Source of the DNA: Oscillospiraceae bacterium
GTDB lineage: Bacteria; Bacillota; Clostridia; Oscillospirales; Ruminococcaceae
Length of the DNA stretch: 6,005 nucleotides
Assembly: GCA_031285645.1 (NCBI GenBank)
Contig: JAITVU010000413.1
Location: 1-6,005, forward strand
Direction: 5' to 3'
Part shown: piece after piece, positions 1 to 4,442 of the stretch
Position numbering within the stretch: position 1 is the stretch's first letter
How the letters are laid out: the number at the start of each line of letters is the position of its first letter
Notes under the pieces: generated by a model
The model's input: the letters and a program-made list of their open reading frames with translations, nothing else
The model's database searches: none
Told to the model about the DNA's origin: nothing
Translations under genes and position numbers: made by a program

Positions 1-852
1 GTCGCGGATGTGGTGAAGGGGACAAGCCGGGCGGCTGTGGCCGAGCTGACCGCAATGGGACTTGATGTTGTGATGCTGACAGGCGACAATGCCCGCACGG
101 CCGCCGCCATCCAAAAACAGGTCGGCATCGCGCATGTCATAGCCGAGGTGTTGCCGCAGGACAAGGAGCGGGAGGTTCGCGCCTTGCAGGAGGCCGGCAA
201 AAAAGTCGCGATGGTCGGCGACGGCATTAACGACGCGCCGGCTCTGGCGCGCGCCGATATCGGCATCGCCATCGGCGCCGGCACCGACATTGCCATTGAA
301 TCCGCCGATATTGTGCTGATGAAGAGTGACCTGATGGATGTAGCGGGCGCCATCCAGCTCAGCCGGGCCACCATACGCAATATAAGGCAAAACCTGTTTT
401 GGGCGTTCTTCTACAATTCAATCGGCATTCCTGTTGCGGCCGGCGTTTTCTTCGGTGTGTGGGGACTGACGCTCAACCCCATGATCGCGGCAGGCGCCAT
501 GGGCCTGAGTTCCGTCTGTGTCGTCACAAATGCCCTGAGACTGAGGTTTTTCAAGCCTAAATATCAAAGCGTACCCGCGCCCGGTACTGAAACAGCCCAT
601 GATATTGAAATAAAAACAGATCATAAGGAAAGAGGGATAACAATGCAAAAAACACTGTATATCGAGGGCATGACATGCGCCCACTGTTCGGCCAGAGTTG
701 AAAAAGCGCTGCGCGGGGTTGCCGGCGTTGCCGACGCCAATGTCGACCTGGAAGAAAAAAAAGCGGTCGTCACACTGGCGCAGGATGTGGCGGACGATGT
801 TCTCGCCGGGGCCGTGACGGCGGCGGATTACGAAGTTTTGCGTGTGGAGTGA
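1..852 (+). CDS. copA: Copper-exporting P1B-type ATPase, C-terminal part, with fused C-terminal HMA domain (5' end outside window)
   Basis: The frame is open from base 1, so this is the last 283 residues of a larger protein. A P1B-1 ATPase pumps Cu(I) out across the cytoplasmic membrane using ATP. Numbering from the first visible residue: TGDN of the hinge at 27-30, GDGINDAP of the P-domain at 73-80, then two membrane helices near 131-151 and 158-181. The first helix carries YN at 138-139 and the second carries MxxSS at 167-171 followed by N-x-LRLR, the pattern of Cu(I)-selective pumps. A polar linker of about 30 residues leads to a 69-residue HMA domain with GMTCAHC; its two cysteines bind the metal. 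The gene ends at TGA 850-852. The phosphorylation-site DKTG and the N-terminus lie outside the window. An unusual point is a good ribosome binding site and ATG inside the frame just before the HMA domain (separate entries). Copper specificity follows from the helix motifs; other soft monovalent metals such as silver are possible substrates. Confidence 0.95.
   Translation, partial: VADVVKGTSRAAVAELTAMGLDVVMLTGDNARTAAAIQKQVGIAHVIAEVLPQDKEREVRALQEAGKKVAMVGDGINDAPALARADIGIAIGAGTDIAIESADIVLMKSDLMDVAGAIQLSRATIRNIRQNLFWAFFYNSIGIPVAAGVFFGVWGLTLNPMIAAGAMGLSSVCVVTNALRLRFFKPKYQSVPAPGTETAHDIEIKTDHKERGITMQKTLYIEGMTCAHCSARVEKALRGVAGVADANVDLEEKKAVVTLAQDVADDVLAGAVTAADYEVLRVE
626..636 (+). promoter_or_regulatory. 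Internal ribosome binding site before the CopZ-like domain
   Basis: The purine run AGGAAAGAGGG lies inside the copA reading frame and ends 6 bases before an in-frame ATG at 643. Both composition and spacing are those of a genuine Shine-Dalgarno site, and the surrounding linker DNA is A-rich like an intergenic spacer. It suggests that the HMA domain was, or still is, translated independently. Confidence 0.55.
643..852 (+). CDS. copZ: Possible separately initiated CopZ-like copper chaperone (same frame as the copA 3' end)
   Basis: Starting at ATG 643 the frame gives a 69-residue protein, the usual length of a free-standing CopZ/HMA copper chaperone. It starts [15 protein letters not shown], with the metal-binding cysteines at residues 12 and 15, and follows the beta-alpha-beta-beta-alpha-beta pattern of the family. 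CopZ carries Cu(I) through the cytoplasm to CopA. No stop codon separates it from the ATPase, so read-through gives a fused C-terminal domain, while initiation at the internal ribosome binding site (626-636) would give free chaperone from the same mRNA. This resembles the outcome in Escherichia coli, where copA yields a chaperone-sized product, although there it arises by frameshifting. The domain identity is secure. Independent translation is inferred only from the ribosome binding site and the domain boundary. Confidence 0.5.
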   Translation: MQKTLYIEGMTCAHCSARVEKALRGVAGVADANVDLEEKKAVVTLAQDVADDVLAGAVTAADYEVLRVE

Positions 853-1003
853 AAATTTTTACCACTCTGTATATGGTGAAAGGCTTTTAAGGATTTTTAG
901 CAATTGCTTACAAAACAGTCGAGCTGTTCACGGCGCTGGTGCGATTCCTTGAATTAAGATGGCTAGCACAGCCGCATTCTGCACGGTATGGCCGTGCGGC
1001 GAA

Positions 1004-1025
1004 GCTTGTCGCTCATGCCGCGGCA
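1004..1025 (+). repeat. Partial, diverged copy of the hairpin-I repeat
   Basis: The segment GCTTGTCGCTCATGCCGCGG (1004-1023) matches the core of hairpin I of the 62-bp repeat. It folds as TGTCGC/GCGGCA (1007-1012 with 1020-1025) around the same 7-base loop, TCATGCC, with one G-T wobble. The 62-bp unit does not continue beyond this hairpin. A separate 6-bp hairpin, GCACGG/CCGTGC (981-997), sits just upstream. Confidence 0.6.
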
Positions 1026-1038
1026 GTATATCGCGTGT

Positions 1039-1061
1039 ACCACGCTGACGTGGTTTTATTT
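1039..1061 (+). terminator. Possible intrinsic terminator (hairpin plus T-rich tail)
   Basis: The perfect 6-bp stem ACCACG/CGTGGT with loop CTGA (1039-1054) is followed directly by TTTATTT. This is the only stem in the gene-free block with a T-rich tail on the plus strand. It lies almost 190 bases past the copA stop, so it could end copA transcription late or end a non-coding transcript. The short stem and interrupted T-run make this a weak call. Confidence 0.35.
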
Positions 1062-1063
1062 CG

Positions 1064-1106
1064 GGCCTTTTAGCAAAGGCCGGGTTTGTTGCTCACGCCG
1101 CAACAA
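1064..1106 (+). repeat. Diverged copy of the repeat's leading part: two adjacent hairpins
   Basis: Two stems lie side by side: GGCCTTT/AAAGGCC (1064-1070 with 1075-1081) and TTGTTGC/GCAACAA (1086-1092 with 1100-1106, loop TCACGCC). The segment aligns with the minus-strand repeat copy and its upstream flank (1740-1779) through a shared GCAAAGGC-N-GGG-Y-TTGT-Y-GCTCA-Y-GCCGC-R-AC pattern with one length difference. The inner stem differs from hairpin I at both partners of one base pair (C-G there, T-A here), so pairing is kept. Confidence 0.65.
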
Positions 1107-1124
1107 GGCGCTGCCGTGCAGCGT

Positions 1125-1186
1125 GGCTTGTCGCTGATGCCGCGACGGGCAGTTCCTTTGTCTCGTCACAAAGGAACCAAAAGACG
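1125..1186 (+). repeat. 62-bp structured repeat, plus-strand copy (hairpins I and II)
   Basis: This unit matches the reverse complement of 1700-1761 at 58 of 62 positions. Hairpin I pairs 1126-1134 with 1142-1150 around loop TGATGCC, using two G-T wobbles on this strand. Hairpin II is a perfect 10-bp stem, GTTCCTTTGT/ACAAAGGAAC (1152-1161 with 1168-1177), loop CTCGTC. Two of the four differences from the other copy are the two partners of the closing pair of hairpin II, G-C here and C-G there. A G-rich/C-rich third stem (1190-1196 with 1205-1211) follows. No transposase or target duplication is visible. I cannot name the family; it may be a dispersed repeat or part of a structured RNA. Confidence 0.85.
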
Positions 1187-1379
1187 AAAAGGGGGCTCCC
1201 CGCCGCCCCCTGACCCCCGCATGATCGTGCCGTGTACACGCGGGGATTTGCCGCACGTCAACGGCAGTGAACATAACGTCTCAGAGCGTTCTCACGCCCT
1301 CAATAAAAGGGACTAACCGCGCGTGTGTGGGTTTTGTGCGTGAGTCCGATAATCGCGCTGCGGCGCTCCAATCTGGCTC

Positions 1380-1424
1380 GCGCCCACAAGCAAGCGGAAA
1401 AGGGCAAATTGAAGTTGTGGGCGC
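1380..1424 (+). repeat. 10-bp perfect inverted repeat, 25-base loop
   Basis: GCGCCCACAA (1380-1389) pairs perfectly with TTGTGGGCGC (1415-1424). Both arms start or end with the same GCGCCC/GGGCGC as the stem at 1503-1546, which has a loop of nearly equal length, so the two may be related. There is no T-run after it, so it does not look like a terminator. Confidence 0.6.
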
Positions 1425-1502
1425 TCTCTGACGCGCGCGGCACAGCGGCAGACGGCCATGCTTACGGTGGCGGAATGATGACTACCCCGCGCGCGTTCGA
1501 AA

Positions 1503-1546
1503 GCGCCCGCATTTAATTAATGTTCTTTTCCCTGTTCTGCGGGCGC
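1503..1546 (+). repeat. 9-bp perfect inverted repeat, 26-base A/T-rich loop
   Basis: GCGCCCGCA (1503-1511) pairs with TGCGGGCGC (1538-1546). The loop begins TTTAATTAATG and is much more A/T-rich than the stem. A 7-bp stem, GACGCGC/GCGCGTC with loop CGCA (1559-1576), follows 12 bases later. The purpose is unknown. Confidence 0.6.
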
Positions 1547-1699
1547 GGGTAGAAAGTTGACGCGCCGCAGCGCGTCGTTTCAATGACAGCAGCGACTTTA
1601 TACGCGCGCGGTATGCCTTTCCTACGATATACGCACCAAAACTCATTAATTCTCCCGGTTATCCATATCCGGGCGGGTCCGGGAGGTGGCCCCTCCCGG

Positions 1700-1761
1700 C
1701 GTCCTTTGCTTCCTTTGTGACGAGACAAAGGAAGTGCCCGTCGCGGCATGAGCGACAAGCC
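1700..1761 (-). repeat. 62-bp structured repeat, minus-strand copy (hairpins I and II)
   Basis: This is the inverted partner of 1125-1186, 513 bases away. In plus-strand coordinates hairpin II pairs 1709-1718 with 1725-1734 (10 bp, perfect) and hairpin I pairs 1740-1744 with 1752-1756, extended by 1736-1737 with 1759-1760. Read on the minus strand, a third stem follows, here CCGGGAGG/CCTCCCGG (1679-1686 with 1692-1699). Its sequence differs completely from the third stem of the plus copy, but its position in the order is the same. Similarity continues upstream of the unit (to about 1780) with the segment at 1064-1106. Confidence 0.85.
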
Positions 1762-1905
1762 CCGCCTTTGCACCAGGCCTTAAATGAATGGATATAGTTT
1801 CTGAGCTTCGCCCAGGGTGATAATGAGAGTGCAAACTTTAGATTAACAGGGTTGGGCGTGTATGCACAAAATGACGAAAGGCAAGGAACCACCCTACACT
1901 GGACG

Positions 1906-2874
1906 CTATCGATTATACGCAAAGCGCGTGCCCGCCAGCGAGCGCCAGACATCATCGCACTCCGCGAGCGCGGCATCGCTGAGCGCGGCCCCCTCCATGG
2001 TGGCGATGTTCTGCTCCAGTTGCGAGAGTTTGCTGACGCCGCAAATGATTGTGGTCACGCTCTGACGTGACGCGCACCACTTGTAGGCGAGTTCAAGCAG
2101 GCTCAGGCCGAATTTCTGGGCGATATTGGTGAGCTTTTCAACGGCGGCGAAGTTCTCATCCGACCAGTAACGGTCGTAATACAGCTTGCTGTTGGAAAAC
2201 CTTGTATTGTCGGCAGGCTGCCCGGGTTTATGCTTTCCGGCCAGGAGGCCGGCCGCCAACGGATTATAGACCGCCATGCCCATTTTGTGCTTAAGCAAAA
2301 ATGGCACCAGCTCCTGTTCGACGCCGCGCGTGATGGGGTTATACACGTTTTGAGAGATGACGGGGGCTATATAACCGCGCTTATCGCAGATTGCGAGCAT
2401 GTCGGCAATTTGCCACGCGGCGAAATTGCTCACGCCTATATAATGGATTTTTCCCTGCCACACGAGATTGGTCATAGCTTCGAGCGACTGTTCAATATCA
2501 GTTTCGTGGTCGGGATGATGCATGTAATAGAGATCGATATAATCCGTCCCCAGCCTTTTGAGGCTCGCGTCGACGGCGTTGAAGATATTGCGGCGGCTCA
2601 GGCCCTTGTCAAAGGGATTGTCACCCATCTGCCCGTTCACCTTTGTGGCCAGGAAAATGCGTTCGCGGCGGTTTTTAAGGCCCTTGCCGACAACTTTTTC
2701 GCACTCTCCCTCATTGTACATATTCGCGGTATCCCAAAAATTCATGCCATGCTCGTACGCGTAATCCATAATGGAGAGGCTGTCCGCTTCGCTTGTTTGC
2801 CCGCCGAACATCATCGTCCCCAGGCTGAGTGCGGACAGTTTTAAGTTGGTACCGGGCAAATTGTTATACTGCAT
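1906..2874 (-). CDS. Aldo/keto reductase family oxidoreductase
   Basis: This is a complete 322-residue protein, normal for a single-domain (beta/alpha)8-barrel aldo/keto reductase. Members reduce aldehydes or ketones to alcohols in the cytoplasm with NAD(P)H. The catalytic tetrad is visible as D48 in WDTANMY, Y53, K78 in ATKV and H119 in YMHHPD. The GVSN signature lies at 147-150 and a QNVYNP strand near 175-180, both part of the cofactor and barrel core. The ATG at 2872-2874 was chosen because AGGAGGT sits 6 bases upstream and the N-terminus (LPGTNLKLSALSLGTM) starts where the family normally starts. The gene is transcribed away from larC under its own promoter (2901-2930). No partner gene follows on this strand: downstream is the repeat-rich block, so it looks monocistronic. 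The substrate cannot be told from sequence. I see no signal peptide, truncation or frameshift. Confidence 0.95.
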   Translation of the reverse strand: MQYNNLPGTNLKLSALSLGTMMFGGQTSEADSLSIMDYAYEHGMNFWDTANMYNEGECEKVVGKGLKNRRERIFLATKVNGQMGDNPFDKGLSRRNIFNAVDASLKRLGTDYIDLYYMHHPDHETDIEQSLEAMTNLVWQGKIHYIGVSNFAAWQIADMLAICDKRGYIAPVISQNVYNPITRGVEQELVPFLLKHKMGMAVYNPLAAGLLAGKHKPGQPADNTRFSNSKLYYDRYWSDENFAAVEKLTNIAQKFGLSLLELAYKWCASRQSVTTIICGVSKLSQLEQNIATMEGAALSDAALAECDDVWRSLAGTRFAYNR

Positions 2875-2880
2875 GCTTAG

Positions 2881-2887
2881 ACCTCCT
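2881..2887 (-). promoter_or_regulatory. Ribosome binding site of the aldo/keto reductase
   Basis: On the minus strand the sequence AGGAGGT ends 6 bases before the ATG at 2874. It is a full-strength Shine-Dalgarno match and fixes the start codon. Confidence 0.9.
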
Positions 2888-2900
2888 GTTTTTTTCTTCT

Positions 2901-2930
2901 ATTATATAGCCTTGTCCCCTTCCGGCGCAA
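2901..2930 (-). promoter_or_regulatory. Likely SigA-type promoter of the aldo/keto reductase
   Basis: On the minus strand a perfect -10 hexamer, TATAAT (2901-2906), is preceded at 18 bases by TTGCGC (2925-2930), which keeps only the TTG of the -35 consensus. Transcription would start about 20 bases upstream of the ATG, leaving a short leader that contains the ribosome binding site. Confidence 0.6.
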
Positions 2931-3027
2931 GCATAAATACAAATCAGCAGCTATGCGATACTTAATCAGAGGCCATGAGTGAAATGCTTTTTCGAATATC
3001 GGCACAGCCGGCATGGTCTTTGTTTCA

Positions 3028-3057
3028 TTGACAGGGGCCGGGCAAAAACGCTATAAT
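3028..3057 (+). promoter_or_regulatory. Consensus SigA-type promoter of larC
   Basis: A perfect TTGACA (3028-3033) and a perfect TATAAT (3052-3057) are separated by 18 bases. The predicted start near 3064 gives an untranslated leader of about 125 bases before the larC ATG. The promoter faces away from the aldo/keto reductase promoter, so the two genes are divergent. Confidence 0.85.
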
Positions 3058-3147
3058 GGACAGGTCAAGCGGGCGTGTACGGATCATAAAGTGTCCCCGC
3101 GCCTTTTGGAGCATAAAATGCCTGCAAATCAGACTATGAAGGTATGA

Positions 3148-3166
3148 CGCCGGTATGAAACCGGCG
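3148..3166 (+). promoter_or_regulatory. Hairpin in the larC leader just before the ribosome binding site
   Basis: CGCCGGT (3148-3154) pairs perfectly with ACCGGCG (3160-3166) around loop ATGAA, ending 12 bases before the Shine-Dalgarno sequence. There is no T-run, so it is not a terminator. It could influence translation or be part of a larger leader fold. I do not recognise a known riboswitch here. Confidence 0.45.
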
Positions 3167-3178
3167 ATCCCAATAAAT

Positions 3179-3183
3179 GGAGG
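3179..3183 (+). promoter_or_regulatory. Ribosome binding site that decides the larC start
   Basis: GGAGG abuts the upstream ATG at 3184 with no spacer, which would not work, and lies 6 bases from the ATG at 3190, which is ideal. The start is therefore 3190, giving MKTIYLDC, the usual N-terminus of the family. Confidence 0.85.
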
Positions 3184-3189
3184 ATGTAT

Positions 3190-4125
3190 ATGAAGACCAT
3201 CTATCTTGATTGCAGTATGGGCGCGGCGGGCGATATGCTGATGGCCGCTCTATTGGAGCTGCATCCGCGGCGGGACGCTTTTTTGGAGAAAATCAACGCG
3301 CTCGGTATCCCGGAGGTGCGCGTCACGGCGGAGCCGAGCGTTAAATGTGGGATTACGGGGACCCATGTTTCCGTCAGTGTCGGCGGCGTCGAGGAGGAAA
3401 GCCTCGATGTGCATGGACATACCCACGAACATCATGGTCACGAAAAGAATCATGCGCACAGTCACGATCACGGTCACAATGAAGCGCATGACCACAATGA
3501 CTGTGAACATCACAGCCACGCGCATGACCACACACACAGCCATGAACCGGGCCATTCTCACCCGCATAACCACAATGAAGGGCACAGCCACGGCCATGCC
3601 CATACACACCATCATGCCGGAATTAAGGATATCAAGGCGCTTATACAAGCCCTTCCGGTATCAAAAAAGGTGCAGGAAGATATTGTGGCCGTATACAATT
3701 TGATCGCTGAGGCGGAGGGCCATGTCCACGGCAGGCCCGTGGAGGACGTTCATTTTCATGAGGTCGGCACGATGGACGCGCTCGCCGATATTGCGGGCGT
3801 CTGTATGCTGATGGAGGAACTGGCGCCTGAAAAGATCCTGGCCTCCGCCGTGCATGTTGGCAGCGGGCAGGTGCGCTGCGCGCACGGCATCCTGCCCGTG
3901 CCGGCTCCAGCGACCGCTCATATCCTGCGCGGTGTGCCGATATACGGCGGCAGTGTCAGGGGAGAACTCTGCACGCCGACAGGGGCGGCGCTCCTCAAGC
4001 ATTATGTCTCGGTATTCGGCGACATGCCTGTGATGACTGTCTCCGATATTGGCTACGGCATGGGCAAAAAGGACTTTGAGGCGGCGAACTGTGTGCGGGC
4101 GAGCCTTGGCGAAACGGCCGAATAA
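3190..4125 (+). CDS. larC: Nickel-pincer-cofactor nickel insertase, LarC1 (N-terminal) part only, with long His-rich stretch
   Basis: The protein has 311 residues. LarC inserts nickel into the pyridinium dithiocarboxylate made by LarB and LarE, completing the cofactor of LarA-type racemases and epimerases. Family signatures: YLDCSMGAAGDM near 5-16, a HFHEVGTMDALADIAG segment near 188-203, a GILPVPAPAT region near 233-242, TPTGAALL at 262-269, IGYGMGKKDF near 287-296, and a final VRASLGE. Residues 75-142 contain 31 histidines in 68, mostly as His-X-His, consistent with nickel binding or storage. The protein stops at the normal boundary after LarC1; the LarC2 half, which is needed for the CTP-dependent reaction in characterised LarC, is not found in any frame before the next gene. 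In Lactiplantibacillus plantarum the two halves are joined by frameshifting; I see no LarC2 to shift into here. No larA, larB or larE is in the window. The gene has its own consensus promoter and leader. Confidence 0.9.
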   Translation: MKTIYLDCSMGAAGDMLMAALLELHPRRDAFLEKINALGIPEVRVTAEPSVKCGITGTHVSVSVGGVEEESLDVHGHTHEHHGHEKNHAHSHDHGHNEAHDHNDCEHHSHAHDHTHSHEPGHSHPHNHNEGHSHGHAHTHHHAGIKDIKALIQALPVSKKVQEDIVAVYNLIAEAEGHVHGRPVEDVHFHEVGTMDALADIAGVCMLMEELAPEKILASAVHVGSGQVRCAHGILPVPAPATAHILRGVPIYGGSVRGELCTPTGAALLKHYVSVFGDMPVMTVSDIGYGMGKKDFEAANCVRASLGETAE

Positions 4126-4134
4126 CAGGTTTTG

Positions 4135-4151
4135 CGCCGCCAGGGGCGGTG
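4135..4151 (+). other. Short hairpin after the larC stop
   Basis: CGCCGCC (4135-4141) pairs with GGCGGTG (4145-4151) around loop AGG, with one G-T wobble, 9 bases after the larC stop. It lacks a T-run, so intrinsic termination is doubtful, though it could protect the 3' end of the mRNA. Confidence 0.35.
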
Positions 4152-4257
4152 TATCCCAATCTGTGCATATCGGTTCATTTCACACTCGTCACGGCTGTTC
4201 AGTTTCTTTCGGCACTGTTTACAACACATAATTGCCCGGCCTGTCGCCATGAAAACC

Positions 4258-4286
4258 TTTACATTTATTTGCCGCCGTGATATAGT
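4258..4286 (+). promoter_or_regulatory. Extended -10 promoter of the MATE gene
   Basis: TTTACA (4258-4263, five of six matches to the -35 consensus) is separated by exactly 17 bases from TATAGT (4281-4286, five of six). TG at 4278-4279 supplies an extended -10 element. The start point would be near 4293, leaving a leader of about 150 bases. The gene is therefore probably transcribed independently of larC. Confidence 0.8.
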
Positions 4287-4296
4287 AATATCTGTA

Positions 4297-4332
4297 CAAA
4301 AGCTTTGAGACTTTGATGTTTCAAAGCTTTTG
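4297..4332 (+). promoter_or_regulatory. Long inverted repeat at the start of the MATE leader (operator or 5' hairpin)
   Basis: Bases 4297-4311 pair with 4318-4332 over 15 bp with one G-T wobble and a 6-base loop. Each arm contains the self-palindrome AAAGCTTT. The site starts within a few bases of the predicted transcription start. As DNA it could be a repressor operator placed just downstream of the promoter; as RNA it would be a stable 5' hairpin. The following sequence, ATTATTCTG, is only mildly T-rich, so I do not call it a terminator. Confidence 0.65.
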
Positions 4333-4341
4333 ATTATTCTG

Positions 4342-4394
4342 ATGCCGGTACAATGCGCATGTACTTATCTGTTGCGCTCTTGTATTGTCGGCAT
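4342..4394 (+). promoter_or_regulatory. Second, bulged stem-loop in the MATE leader
   Basis: ATGCCG (4342-4347) pairs with CGGCAT (4389-4394), then after a 2-base bulge ACAAT (4350-4354) pairs with ATTGT (4384-4388). An inner stem, GCGCA/TGCGC (4355-4359 with 4373-4377), closes a 13-base loop. The asymmetric bulge 4378-4383 overlaps CTCTT (4377-4381), which is complementary to AAGAG in the Shine-Dalgarno region (4424-4428). It does not match a riboswitch class I recognise. Confidence 0.5.
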
Positions 4395-4422
4395 TATTAA
4401 GTGGTATCCGTTGGTATTTTAG

Positions 4423-4431
4423 AAAGAGGTG
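4423..4431 (+). promoter_or_regulatory. Ribosome binding site choosing the MATE start
   Basis: AAAGAGGTG lies 11 bases before ATG 4443, a slightly long but workable spacing. The frame extends back to GTG 4401, but that start falls directly behind the leader stem with no purine-rich site. ATG 4443 also gives the N-terminus expected for the family. Confidence 0.65.
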
Positions 4432-4442
4432 TGTCTGCGCCC

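Larger units (their letters stand above)
853..1905. other. About 1 kb gene-free region, dense in inverted repeats
   Basis: I find no credible protein gene on either strand between copA and the aldo/keto reductase. Short open frames exist, but they have no family resemblance, no good ribosome binding site, and they run through repeats. The DNA is instead dense in perfect stems. Moving left to right, stems occur at 981-997, 1007-1025, 1039-1054, 1064-1081, 1086-1106, 1108-1124, 1126-1150, 1152-1177, 1190-1211, 1215-1245, 1249-1266, 1380-1424, 1503-1546, 1559-1576, 1654-1673, 1679-1699, 1709-1734 and 1736-1760. Between 1039 and 1266 the hairpins follow one another with almost no linker. Two oppositely oriented copies of one repeat bracket the centre. 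The outer parts, 853-980 and 1781-1905, show nothing I can identify. Confidence 0.8.

Noticed and set aside
858..900. Terminator right after the copA stop
   Set aside because: The only stem there (ACCA/TGGT with a bulge before TTT/AAA) is short and interrupted, and the T-runs are not placed directly after it.
1056..1274. Open frames through the repeats on both strands (1056-1274, 1086-1316, 1513-1773, 1659-1976)
   Set aside because: They are translations of the hairpin repeat. The same DNA is open in several frames, no ribosome binding site precedes them, and the peptides are proline/arginine-rich with no family resemblance.
1325..1516. 63-codon open frame on the plus strand in the gene-free block
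   Set aside because: It has no recognisable domain, no good ribosome binding site and no supporting context, and it spans two inverted-repeat arms.
1064..1780. CRISPR array or retron
   Set aside because: Repeat copies are few, oppositely oriented and unevenly spaced, and there is no cas gene or reverse transcriptase in the window.
2230..2844. 204-codon plus-strand open frame
   Set aside because: It lies antisense to the well-supported aldo/keto reductase and is its shadow.
3250..3648. Methionine/valine-rich minus-strand frame and other frames across the His-rich DNA
   Set aside because: These arise from CAC/CAT codon repeats of larC read in other frames.
4297..4340. Intrinsic terminator of larC
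   Set aside because: The stem is long, but no proper T-run follows and it lies downstream of a good promoter for the next gene, so an operator or leader hairpin fits better.
4401..4442. Upstream GTG start for the MATE protein
   Set aside because: It has no purine-rich site at a workable distance, whereas ATG 4443 has AAAGAGGTG upstream and a family-like N-terminus.
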